Shown piece after piece: positions 1 through 6,520 of a DNA stretch of 11,768 nucleotides (position 1 is its first letter; every line of letters begins with the position of its first letter). Under the pieces are notes generated by a model, which saw only the letters and a program-made list of their open reading frames with translations, was not told the origin of the DNA and made no database searches. Both the position numbers and the translations under genes were made by a program. This stretch comes from DTLA01 sp034436295 (GTDB lineage Bacteria; Chloroflexota; Anaerolineae; DTLA01), in NCBI GenBank assembly GCA_034436295.1, contig DAOTVT010000285.1:1-11768 (forward strand), in the 5' to 3' direction.

Positions 1-1
1 G

Positions 2-91
2 TGCTTCGCCTCGGATGAGCAGATCGCGCGCTTTCGGGAGATTGTGCGGCGCGCCCTGGGCGATCGGGCGAGACTGCGCCGCGAAAGGTGA
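2..91 (+). CDS. C-terminal end of an unidentified gene (partial, 5' end outside window)
   Basis: Frame 2 from the left edge is open for 29 codons and stops at TGA 89-91, just before the repeat array that starts at 117. The peptide ends in a charged, helix-like tail (EQIARFREIVRRALGDRARL), which looks more like real protein than the Arg/Pro/Ala translations of the other two frames here. The upstream part is outside the window, so no function can be assigned. If real, this gene converges with the minus-strand metallopeptidase gene, with the repeat array between their 3' ends. The call depends only on composition and stop position; a chance open frame in GC-rich DNA is a real alternative. Confidence 0.4.
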   Translation, partial: CFASDEQIARFREIVRRALGDRARLRRER

Positions 92-116
92 GGGCGGCCC
101 CTCCCTGGCCCGCTGC

Positions 117-342
117 GGCGGCTATGGAAAGCCGCCCTACGTGCTCGTCGCGAGTGAGGCGGCTATGGAAAGCCGCCCTACGTGCTCGTCGCGAGTGAGG
201 CGGCTATGGAAAGCCGCCCTACGTGCTGGCCCGCTGTGGCGGCTATGGAAAGCCGCCCTACGTCCTCGTCGCGAGTGAGGCGGCTATGGAAAGCCGCCCT
301 ACGTGCTGGCCCGCTGCGGCGGCTATGGGAAGCCGCCCTACC
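117..342. repeat. Array of six 25-bp palindromic (REP-like) repeats
   Basis: Six copies begin at 117, 158, 199, 238, 279 and 318. Each has arms GGCGGCT and AGCCGCC around the loop ATGGAA, followed by the tail CTACG. The first five are exact; the sixth has loop ATGGGA and ends CTACC. Start-to-start spacing is 39 or 41 bp. Two kinds of spacer occur: one of 16 nt containing the small palindrome CTCG-TCG-CGAG, and one of 14 nt (TGCTGGCCCGCTG plus one base). Because spacers recur, this is tandem amplification of repeat plus flank, not a CRISPR array. It lies between convergent 3' ends, a usual place for REP elements. Confidence 0.9.
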
Positions 343-370
343 TCTATGGCGGTGGACGCGGTAGGGCGGC
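332..370 (-). terminator. Hairpin just after the metallopeptidase stop codon (possible terminator)
   Basis: GCCGCCCTACC (332-342, the tail of repeat copy six) and GGTAGGGCGGC (360-370) are perfect 11-bp inverted arms separated by 17 nt. On the minus strand the hairpin starts 6 nt after the TGA stop (377-379). No U-tract follows, so it is not a classical intrinsic terminator. It may protect the mRNA 3' end or assist Rho-dependent termination. The right arm is half of a repeat in inverted orientation. Confidence 0.4.
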
Positions 371-376
371 CCGCGC

Positions 377-2653
377 TCATTGCACGTTGGTCTGCACCAC
401 CAGACGGATCATGTTGTAGCCCACGCTCCAGGGGTCCTGCCAGAACGAGTGGTGCTCTTCCCAACCGAGGCCGCGGTCGTAGAAGTTCGCCCCCATTGGG
501 ATGATTGCCGAGGAGTCCGTGGTGATGGACGGCGTTGTGCCCACGGTGCCGCTCTGGTAGCGAATGGCGACGAGCACCGGCTGGGGATTCAGCAAGACGA
601 GTCCCGCCGACGAGAGATCCACGGTGGCCCAGTTCGGATAGAAGGTCGTGATCGTCTGCGGAGCGCCTTCGGCCAAGAGGGGGCCGGGAGTGCCCGCGCT
701 CATGGCGTAGATTTGCGGTTTCACGATCACGCTCGTCGCGCCGCCAACGGGGTACAGCATCGCCCGCACCGACACGGGCCGGATCGGGTACAGGTCGGGC
801 GCGGCTTCCAGCACGATGGCCACGGCGTCGCCGGATGTGTAGGCCTCATTGTACGCCTCGGCTGCCCCGTTGTCGCGCGCCAGTTCCGACAGCGCGGGCG
901 TGCGCGTGGCGGTCGGGGTGCGGGTGGGTGTGGGCGTTGCCGTCGCGGTGCGGGTTGGCGTGGGCGTTGGTGTTGGGGTCGCGGTGGGCGTGGCGGGCGG
1001 GCTCTGCAGGCTGAAGACGACGGGAAGCCACAACCGCGCCTGGGCGCCGGGCACCCACGTGGGCGATGGGCCGGGGGTGTTCGTGGGGCGGCGCGTGGGC
1101 GTAGCCGTCGCCGTCGTGGTGCGGGTGGCGGTGGGCGTGCGCGTCGCGGTGGGCGTGCGCGTGGGCGTGGGCGTCGGGGTTAGCGTTGGCGTCGGCGTGG
1201 GGGTGGGCGTGGATGCCGCCGGATACACATACGCGATGGCTGCCTCGTCTTCCGCTTCCAGGGAGCGCTTCTTGGTCTCGCCCGCGCTGGCGAACCCGTA
1301 CATGGTCTTGTGCGTGTCGGCCGAGCCGTACAAATCCAGCAGCACCAGCGAATGGCCCAACTCGTGGGTGGCGATGTTCTGGACGTCCATGGTGCCGGGC
1401 GCGCCGTTGGTGCTCCAGTCGTAGGTCAGGTCGTTGAACACGATGTCGGATTCTACAATCTCGGTGGGTTTGGAGATTTGCCACCAGAAGTAGTTGGTGG
1501 CAATGGAGCCTGTGTCGCGGTTGACCCACGAGATCACGTTCTGGCCGTCGGCGGCGGCATCGGACTTGGTCGTCGTGCCGCCGTCGCGGAAGACGAAATC
1601 GGCTCCCGCCACGCTGCTCCAGGTGTTCATGGCGGCCAGGACGGCGTCCAGTTCATCGGTGATGTCGGTCGTGTTTGGGTTGACATAATAGAAATTGGGC
1701 ATGGGCTGGGGGTAGGCGCCTTTGGACCATTTGGCCCCCGCGTAGGAGTAGGTTACGGTGAAGTTCACCCCATTGCTGGTGCCGCCCGCCGTTACGACGC
1801 GAACCGGCCCCGACGATGCGCCGCCCGGGACGCGGACGCGAATCTGCGAGTCGGACCACGACACGACACAGCCCTGCACCCGTTGGGAGCCGACCTGGAA
1901 GAACTCCACGCGGCCGCTGCCCTGAGTCGCGCCGAAACCGGAGCCGTTGATGGTAACCAGCGTGGAGGTCGTCGCGCAGCCTGTGCCAGACGTGCGCAGG
2001 TAGTCCTGGTGGGCGGGGCCGGAGGTGGGCGAGATGTTCGTGATGACGGGCGCGGCAAGCGCGGCCCCGATTTCTTCGGGCGCGGCCGCGGCTTCGGCCC
2101 ACAGCGCGTCGGGGATGCGCACGCCGGGGACGCCGACGAGTTCCCGCAGGAAGTCGGCGAGCGGCATCGGCGCCAGGTCTTCGCGGTACACGCGGCCGCG
2201 CTCCATCCAGAAGCGGCCCTGGAACCCGCCCACGGTGCGCAGGTCGGTGTCGCGCAAGAACAGGACAACGCGATCGCCCACATTGAAGGTGGCCACGTCC
2301 GAGACGCCCAGGGCCAGCCCGTCCACCTCGCCGCCCGGGATGTCAAAGGAGTATGGTGTGGGCGGGTCGTCGGGCTGGTTGGAAACCCGCCCGGTGCTGT
2401 CCTTCAGCACATGCTCCACGCGCAGGGTAACGGTGGTTACGATGAGCGTGTGGGCGGCGTTCCAATGCGGGGTCAGGCCGACGACGGTGCCGACGATGCC
2501 GGTGTCGCCCTGCTCGGCGATTTGGCGGATGGAGAGCGGCTGCACGGCGGCCGAGGCCACGGGCGCGGTGGCCAGCGCCGCGATCAGGCAAACCCAAACA
2601 AGAGCGCCGATTCGCTGCCATCGGCGCCGATGGGCACGAGAGAGATTGTCCAT
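377..2653 (-). CDS. Secreted matrixin-like zinc metallopeptidase with IPT/TIG domain and Pro-Thr linkers
   Basis: The 758-aa precursor has a signal peptide (about 1-36: basic start, hydrophobic core, ASAA end), so it should act outside the membrane. Order of parts: an N-terminal beta-rich domain (about 37-190) that I do not recognise; an IPT/TIG Ig-like domain (about 202-300, starting ITNISPTSGPA); a metzincin-type catalytic domain (about 301-478); a Pro-Thr linker (481-530); an LWLPVVF segment (541-547); a second Pro-Thr linker (554-586); and a C-terminal beta-sandwich-like domain (587-758). The zinc motif is HELGHSLVLLD, with His430, Glu431 and His434; Asp440 stands where matrixins have a third His, and Met451 fits the Met-turn. 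Asp as third ligand is known in some metzincins such as snapalysin. A GGAGG lies 12 nt before the ATG, a rather long spacing, but the signal peptide supports this start. Transcribed alone from the promoter at 2678-2706. Substrate unknown. Confidence 0.88.
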   Translation of the reverse strand: MDNLSRAHRRRWQRIGALVWVCLIAALATAPVASAAVQPLSIRQIAEQGDTGIVGTVVGLTPHWNAAHTLIVTTVTLRVEHVLKDSTGRVSNQPDDPPTPYSFDIPGGEVDGLALGVSDVATFNVGDRVVLFLRDTDLRTVGGFQGRFWMERGRVYREDLAPMPLADFLRELVGVPGVRIPDALWAEAAAAPEEIGAALAAPVITNISPTSGPAHQDYLRTSGTGCATTSTLVTINGSGFGATQGSGRVEFFQVGSQRVQGCVVSWSDSQIRVRVPGGASSGPVRVVTAGGTSNGVNFTVTYSYAGAKWSKGAYPQPMPNFYYVNPNTTDITDELDAVLAAMNTWSSVAGADFVFRDGGTTTKSDAAADGQNVISWVNRDTGSIATNYFWWQISKPTEIVESDIVFNDLTYDWSTNGAPGTMDVQNIATHELGHSLVLLDLYGSADTHKTMYGFASAGETKKRSLEAEDEAAIAYVYPAASTPTPTPTPTLTPTPTPTRTPTATRTPTATRTTTATATPTRRPTNTPGPSPTWVPGAQARLWLPVVFSLQSPPATPTATPTPTPTPTRTATATPTPTRTPTATRTPALSELARDNGAAEAYNEAYTSGDAVAIVLEAAPDLYPIRPVSVRAMLYPVGGATSVIVKPQIYAMSAGTPGPLLAEGAPQTITTFYPNWATVDLSSAGLVLLNPQPVLVAIRYQSGTVGTTPSITTDSSAIIPMGANFYDRGLGWEEHHSFWQDPWSVGYNMIRLVVQTNVQ
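1013..1087 (-). repeat. Shared linker cassette, copy in the metallopeptidase gene
   Basis: Codons 523-547 encode a block ending ARLWLPVVF that is amino-acid identical to a block in the neighbouring cysteine peptidase gene (3553-3627). The DNA is also very close, with only a few substitutions, well above the similarity of the surrounding Pro-Thr linkers. This indicates recent duplication or gene conversion of this cassette. Confidence 0.8.
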
Positions 2654-2677
2654 GGGAATCCGAGTCCTCCGGCGGTG

Positions 2678-2706
2678 AGTGTAGCCTATCGGCGGCCGGC
2701 TGTCAA
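2678..2706 (-). promoter_or_regulatory. Sigma-70-type promoter of the metallopeptidase gene
   Basis: On the minus strand there is a consensus -35 TTGACA (complement at 2701-2706), a 17-nt spacer and the -10 box TACACT (complement at 2678-2683; 4 of 6 consensus bases). The predicted transcription start is near 2671, giving a very short leader of about 18 nt with the GGAGG near its 5' end. The site lies between the upstream terminator and the ATG at 2653, as expected for an independent transcription unit. Confidence 0.72.
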
Positions 2707-2742
2707 AACACCCGACGCCATAGACTATAACGCAGTTCCCTT

Positions 2743-2775
2743 GAAAAAGCCACGCCCGGAGGGCCGGACGTGGCT
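2743..2775 (-). terminator. Intrinsic (Rho-independent) terminator of the cysteine peptidase operon
   Basis: Read on the minus strand, AGCCACGTCCGG and CCGGGCGTGGCT form a 12-bp stem with one G-U pair and a 4-nt loop (2748-2775), followed directly by TTTTT. It lies about 40 nt after the cysteine peptidase stop codon (2815-2817) and upstream of the metallopeptidase promoter, separating the two transcription units. Confidence 0.9.
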
Positions 2776-2814
2776 CGGAACGGATGCCGAACCTGTGGCG
2801 AATCGCGGGCTTGC

Positions 2815-5244
2815 CTACTGCGGATCGCCATCCGCCTGGAGTTTGTACGACGCAACGTCAGAGTAATCGCGCCCAAAGAATAGGATGTCAAACGCGCCGA
2901 CCTGCGATGGGTTGAGGTCCTCCGGGTCCGCTAAGGCCGGCTCGCACCCCACCACGATGCCCCCAGCGTTGTACAACGTTCCCGCCACCTGCACCCATCG
3001 TACGGTGGAGCCGTGGTCGTTGCGCAACTGCCCCGTGATGTGGTACAAGCCGAGGTCGTCCAAACCCCCAGAATGCGCCAAGAACGTCAGATTGGGCCAC
3101 TTCTCCCCCATCACCAGGCCGTCGGGCTGGCCGAACTCGTAGTACGCCCAGCCTGTCGGGTTCTGCAGGAGGGCATGGAAGCAGGTTGTCTCCCCCGCAG
3201 GCACGTCGTCCAGTGGCGTCCATGCCAAATTCGCGGTGATCATCTGCCCGCTGCCATCGTAGAATGCGATGGGAACCTCCACCAGCCAGAGATCGTCGGC
3301 CGTGTCGTTGAACACCTCGCCCACGACGTGCAGCCAATTCGCCTCGTCCACGTAATGAGAGTAGTTGTCCAGCACACGCAGCCCTTGCGGCGTTCCGCCG
3401 GGCGTTGCGGTCGGCGTGCGCGTCGGCGTTCTTGTCGGTGTCCTCGTTGGGGTCCGCGTCGGCGTGCGCGTGGGTGTCCGCGTGGCGGTGCCTGTGGCCG
3501 TTCGCGTCGCCGTCGGTGTGCCCGTCGGCAAAGGCGTCAGGTTCCACTGTCGGAATACGACTGGCAGCCACAGCCTCGCCTGCGCGCCGGGCACCCAGGT
3601 GGGCGATGGGCCGGGCGTGTTCGTGGGGCGCGGCGTGTAGGTTATGGTGGGCGTGGGCATCTCGGTGGGCGTGTGGGTTGGGGTGCCCGTGCGGGTAGGC
3701 GTATGGGTGCGCGTCGCGGTGGGCGTGCGGGTGGCTGTGGGGGTTGGCGTGTGGGTGGCGGTGGGCGTGGCCGTGGGCGTCGTGGTGGTTGCCGCCTGTG
3801 ATGACGTGCGGATGCGAATGGCCACATCTTGCGAATAGTGGGCGCCCAGGTCGGTCCACGATGTCCCGTTGGGGCTGATATACGTGCGGCCGGTCTCGTG
3901 CGGCCCGTCTCGGTCGGAGGCCACGGGATACGTGTAGGATTGGTTGGTGAACTTCACCACGGCGATCACGTCATCCCCGGCGCTGACCGGTACCGGCGCG
4001 TCCAGTGCAACCGAATGGTATCCTGGCTCGTTGAAGGCGTTGTTCAACTTCTGGGCCAACAGATTGCTGAGCGTTGTCCCATTGAAGTCGCCGTAGAGGT
4101 ACACATCCACGTCGGTGGTCTTGTCGGTCGTCCAGAACTCCACGCGGGTCACATTTGTGTTCGCGGGAGGGTAGAATTTGGCCAGACCCCACAAGGTGGT
4201 ACTCCCGACGCCCCAAGCAGTGCCCTGCCATCCGGCTTCGTCGTAGTATAGGATGCTGCCGGCGGTGTCGTAGTCCTGCCACTGGTACAGGAAGGCTGAG
4301 TTGTAGCCGATCTTCGCCGAGCCGTAGGCAATGGTGAAGTAGCCGCGTTCCGATCCCAAGCCGCACGCCCCGCCCCAGTTCGTGCCCCACGAGTTTTTCA
4401 CGATCCACGCGCCGGTTCCGCCCGCGTGCGGCAGCGAGTCATCCCAGCCGATGATGAGCACGCCGTGGTTGGGGTTGCCCGATCCGGTGTAGTAGAGCGT
4501 GTAACTGCCGTCGTAGGCGCTGAATTCCCGCTGCCAGGCGTTGTTGGAACTGCCTGCGTACATCGTGGTCATCACCGGCCCGTAGGTCATGATGTAGTTC
4601 TTCAGCGTGTTGGTGTCCGGCATCTCTGAGCCGGAGATGACGCGCCAGTCTAGCAGGGTCTTCTGATACGGGCAGCCCGTGGTGCAGGGCACGTCGGAAG
4701 GCACATAGGGGTCGCACGATTCCAGCACAGTGCCGGCCTGCGAGAAGAAACTCGCCATGCGGTAGTAGTTGCCGCCGCCGCAGGAGCCGGCATACCAGTC
4801 GCACTCTTTGGCGTTGTTCTCCGAGAAATCCCACGTGCCGGCGTTGTCAATGAGGAGTTTGGATTCAAAGGCGGCGATGCTGGCGAAGGCGTAGCATGCG
4901 CCGCAGGGGTTCTGGTTCTTGACCGACGTTACCTTTCCGTGCTCGCGCCAGTCAAAGCGCGATAGGTTCGCCGCAGGCGCGGGGCCATCCCAGGTGGCGT
5001 GGAAGTGCGAGAGGTTTACCGACGGAGGGATATAGCCGCCCTGGGGATGTGGCTCATAGGGTTCGGGCGGCGCAAGAGGCGCTTGCTGGAACACGATCTC
5101 CGCTCCGGTCGGGGCCTGCGGCGCGGGCGCGCTCATCGCTTCGGCGGCGAGGCCCAGCACCAGGGCGACGCCCACCGCGGCGGACACCCAGGCCAGGACG
5201 ATGCGGGCGCGGGGCCCACGCAGGCGCAACACATTGGTACCCAT
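2815..5244 (-). CDS. Secreted papain-family (C1) cysteine peptidase with lectin-like, Pro-Thr linker and FxLYD-like domains
   Basis: The 809-aa precursor has an N-terminal signal peptide/anchor (about 14-39). The C1 domain (about 94-320) carries all expected catalytic residues: Gln111 (oxyanion hole) and Cys117 in QNPCGACYAF, His260 in NPNHGVLIIGW, and Asn284 in KNSWGTNWG. Positions 328-478 resemble the lectin-like domain that often follows bacterial C1 peptidases. Pro-Thr-rich linkers (about 487-550 and 571-618) flank an LWLPVVF segment (558-564). Two repeats in the C-terminal part (about 621-704 and 732-805; WLHVVGEVFN..., YHITGQLRN...) resemble FxLYD extracellular domains. The usual I29 inhibitory pro-region is absent; only about 55 residues lie between the signal and the catalytic domain. 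AAAGGAG sits 7 nt before the ATG, fixing the start. Likely cotranscribed with the membrane protein gene 72 bp upstream. Substrate unknown. Confidence 0.93.
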   Translation of the reverse strand: MGTNVLRLRGPRARIVLAWVSAAVGVALVLGLAAEAMSAPAPQAPTGAEIVFQQAPLAPPEPYEPHPQGGYIPPSVNLSHFHATWDGPAPAANLSRFDWREHGKVTSVKNQNPCGACYAFASIAAFESKLLIDNAGTWDFSENNAKECDWYAGSCGGGNYYRMASFFSQAGTVLESCDPYVPSDVPCTTGCPYQKTLLDWRVISGSEMPDTNTLKNYIMTYGPVMTTMYAGSSNNAWQREFSAYDGSYTLYYTGSGNPNHGVLIIGWDDSLPHAGGTGAWIVKNSWGTNWGGACGLGSERGYFTIAYGSAKIGYNSAFLYQWQDYDTAGSILYYDEAGWQGTAWGVGSTTLWGLAKFYPPANTNVTRVEFWTTDKTTDVDVYLYGDFNGTTLSNLLAQKLNNAFNEPGYHSVALDAPVPVSAGDDVIAVVKFTNQSYTYPVASDRDGPHETGRTYISPNGTSWTDLGAHYSQDVAIRIRTSSQAATTTTPTATPTATHTPTPTATRTPTATRTHTPTRTGTPTHTPTEMPTPTITYTPRPTNTPGPSPTWVPGAQARLWLPVVFRQWNLTPLPTGTPTATRTATGTATRTPTRTPTRTPTRTPTRTPTRTPTATPGGTPQGLRVLDNYSHYVDEANWLHVVGEVFNDTADDLWLVEVPIAFYDGSGQMITANLAWTPLDDVPAGETTCFHALLQNPTGWAYYEFGQPDGLVMGEKWPNLTFLAHSGGLDDLGLYHITGQLRNDHGSTVRWVQVAGTLYNAGGIVVGCEPALADPEDLNPSQVGAFDILFFGRDYSDVASYKLQADGDPQ
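3553..3627 (-). repeat. Shared linker cassette, copy in the cysteine peptidase gene
   Basis: Codons 540-564 encode the same block ending ARLWLPVVF as codons 523-547 of the metallopeptidase (1013-1087). In both genes it begins PTNTPGPSPTW and is followed by a second Pro-Thr linker and another globular module. Confidence 0.8.
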
Positions 5245-5247
5245 TTC

Positions 5248-5259
5248 CCTACTCCTTTC
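5248..5259 (-). promoter_or_regulatory. Ribosome binding site of the cysteine peptidase gene
   Basis: Read on the minus strand this is GAAAGGAGTAGG, with AAAGGAG 7 nt before the ATG at 5244. The same 12 bases precede the plus-strand 430-aa protein gene (6709-6720), suggesting a favoured translation initiation signal for abundant secreted proteins here. Confidence 0.8.
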
Positions 5260-5316
5260 ACTGGGCTGCAGCCGGAGCGGGCTTTGAGCATGGCGCCGTC
5301 GGACGGGCCTGCGGGG

Positions 5317-6054
5317 CTAGAAGCGCGCCTCCCACTCCCCCACGGCAGCACGGATCAACCCGCGGATGGCGATGTCTGGAATGTCGGCGGGGCTGTCGTA
5401 CAGCACGCCGTCCACCTCCACGCGGACGATGCCCTGGCCGTCGGTGCGGAGGTGAACCTGCACGTCAATGCCTTGCTCCTTGCGTCGCCGCTGGATGATG
5501 GCCTCAATCTCGTCCACGAAGGAACTGCCGGCCCCGCCGGACGCGATGCGCGAGCCAAGCCCTCGTCCGAGGACGGCCAGCCAGCCCTGGGACTGCGGCG
5601 CGGCCAGATTGGCCTTCTCCAGTTGGGCGAGGAAGGCTTGCTGCGCCAGTTCGCGCGCCGGCGCGTAGTGTTTGCCGGTGGGCACGGGCTGCTCTTCGGG
5701 GGCAGCGGGGCGGGGCGCAGGCTGTGCGGGCGGCGCGGCCGGCTCGGCGAAGGCGACCAGGTCTCCGGCAGCCAGCAGGATGGCCCTGCGCGCCGCGGGG
5801 TCATCCACATCTTTGATGCGGCGGTAGGTGCGCCCGCCGACGATGACCTCCAGTCGCCCGGCCCATCCGCGGCGCCGCAACACGATTTCGGGCGGCGGGG
5901 CCATCTCGCCCACGTCGGCCTTTGTCGGCTGCGGGCGCGTCCGGCGCAGGTAAACGAGCAATGCCACGATGAGCGCGATGATCGCGAGGAACGTGCCGAT
6001 CAGGAGGTACATGAGTTCCTGCTGGCTCCAGGCGCTCAGGTCCAGGGTTCGCAT
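5317..6054 (-). CDS. Membrane-anchored protein of unknown function
   Basis: The 245-aa protein has a short N-terminus, one transmembrane helix (about 14-36), then a basic cytoplasmic-side flank (RRTR), suggesting that most of the protein lies in the cytoplasm. Residues 52-103 form a small folded region (LEVIVGGRTYRRIKDVDDP). An Ala-Pro-rich linker follows (104-127), then a helical stretch (130-190) and a C-terminal alpha/beta segment (about 176-245: VDEIEAIIQ, then VRVEVDGVLYDSPADI and an IRGLIRAAVGEW helix). I do not recognise the family. I chose the ATG at 6054 because GGAG lies 8 nt upstream; a GTG in frame at 6102 would fall at the predicted transcription start and has no binding site. 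It is the first gene of a probable two-gene operon with the cysteine peptidase, so a role in envelope or secretion is possible but unproven. Confidence 0.8.
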   Translation of the reverse strand: MRTLDLSAWSQQELMYLLIGTFLAIIALIVALLVYLRRTRPQPTKADVGEMAPPPEIVLRRRGWAGRLEVIVGGRTYRRIKDVDDPAARRAILLAAGDLVAFAEPAAPPAQPAPRPAAPEEQPVPTGKHYAPARELAQQAFLAQLEKANLAAPQSQGWLAVLGRGLGSRIASGGAGSSFVDEIEAIIQRRRKEQGIDVQVHLRTDGQGIVRVEVDGVLYDSPADIPDIAIRGLIRAAVGEWEARF

Positions 6055-6062
6055 GGCCGCTA

Positions 6063-6066
6063 CTCC
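6063..6066 (-). promoter_or_regulatory. Ribosome binding site deciding the start of the membrane protein
   Basis: GGAG on the minus strand, 8 nt before the ATG at 6054. It favours this start over the in-frame GTG at 6102. Confidence 0.7.
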
Positions 6067-6104
6067 GCAGGGCTGCGGGTTTCGGGGGGCAGCCCTACGC
6101 ACCC

Positions 6105-6133
6105 ATTATAGCACTGGGCCGCGCGGAGGTCAA
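6105..6133 (-). promoter_or_regulatory. Sigma-70-type promoter of the membrane protein-cysteine peptidase operon
   Basis: On the minus strand: -35 TTGACC (complement at 6128-6133, 5 of 6), a 17-nt spacer and a perfect -10 TATAAT (complement at 6105-6110). Predicted start near 6098, giving a leader of about 44 nt before the ATG at 6054. No other promoter or terminator is visible between this gene and the cysteine peptidase, so it likely serves both. Confidence 0.85.
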
Positions 6134-6178
6134 TGGGACAAGAGGTATATCCGGCCCCATTTGGTCCTCTCCCCGCAT

Positions 6179-6203
6179 GGCGGCTATGGAAAGCCGCCCT
6201 ACG
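6179..6203 (+). repeat. 25-bp palindromic repeat, copy 7
   Basis: Exact copy of the repeat seen at 117-342 (same arms, loop ATGGAA and tail CTACG). It is followed by the flank GGTTCTGTCGGCGGGGCG, the same flank that follows several copies in the 10746-11110 cluster. Confidence 0.9.
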
Positions 6204-6274
6204 GTTCTGTCGGCGGGGCGGGGCGAGGGGACAGGGCGCGGGCCCGCCTGGCGCTGAGGCGCCGGGCTGGGCTG

Positions 6275-6339
6275 ACCTCACCCCCTCGTTCCCCCTCTCC
6301 GCTGGCGGAGAGGGGGATGCCGAAGGCCGGGGGTGAGGT
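6275..6339. repeat. Nested GC-rich palindrome
   Basis: Outer arms ACCTCACCCCC (6275-6285) and GGGGGTGAGGT (6329-6339) enclose a perfect 12-bp inner hairpin, CCCCCTCTCCGC (6291-6302) and GCGGAGAGGGGG (6305-6316), and a small GCC-GAA-GGC hairpin (6319-6327). The whole can fold as a branched structure. A degenerate relative (CACCCTAGCCCTCTC type) occurs at 10651-10737. It looks like a second family of interspersed palindromic element, non-coding. Confidence 0.8.
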
Positions 6340-6383
6340 GCGTGGGCCTGCGTGCCCCCCTCGCCCTGGTCCTCTCCCCACAT

Positions 6384-6408
6384 GGCGGCTATGGAAAGCC
6401 GCCCTACG
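6384..6408 (+). repeat. 25-bp palindromic repeat, copy 8
   Basis: Exact copy of the 25-bp repeat. Both copies in this intergenic region are preceded by a similar flank (GGTCCTCTCCCC then CATGG), showing that flanks travel with the repeat. Confidence 0.9.
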
Positions 6409-6443
6409 TGTGCTGGCGGCGGAGCGGGGCGAGGGGATTGCGA

Positions 6444-6476
6444 AGACCCTAAAGGTCTCGCAGACCTTTAGGGTCT
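6444..6476. repeat. Perfect 33-bp hairpin (15-bp stem)
   Basis: AGACCCTAAAGGTCT (6444-6458) and AGACCTTTAGGGTCT (6462-6476) are exact reverse complements around the loop CGC. The arms are AT-richer than the surroundings. No U-tract follows on either strand, so it is not a standard terminator. It lies 45 nt before the -35 box of the 430-aa protein gene, and may be an interspersed repeat, an operator or a boundary to transcription. Confidence 0.88.
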
Positions 6477-6520
6477 CCTATCCCGCAAGGCGGGGCGGGT
6501 GCGACGTACCCGAAACCGCC

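Noticed and set aside
117..342. CRISPR array (regular 39-41 bp period, 25-bp palindromic repeat)
   Set aside because: Spacers are only 14-16 nt and nearly identical to each other; no cas genes are nearby, and the same repeat occurs elsewhere in other spacing.
15..504. Overlapping plus-strand open frames at the left edge
   Set aside because: They also consist of repeat translations and run into the antisense of the metallopeptidase gene.
849..1424. Plus-strand open frames rich in Val-Gly within the Pro-Thr linker regions (also 3365-3838)
   Set aside because: Antisense shadows of the minus-strand Pro-Thr coding repeats.
6055..6102. Upstream GTG start (6102) for the membrane protein
   Set aside because: It lies at or before the predicted transcription start and has no ribosome binding site; the ATG at 6054 has GGAG at 8 nt.
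6444..6476. Intrinsic terminator
   Set aside because: Despite a perfect stem there is no U-tract on either strand, and the nearest genes on both sides are divergent, so no transcript needs to end here.
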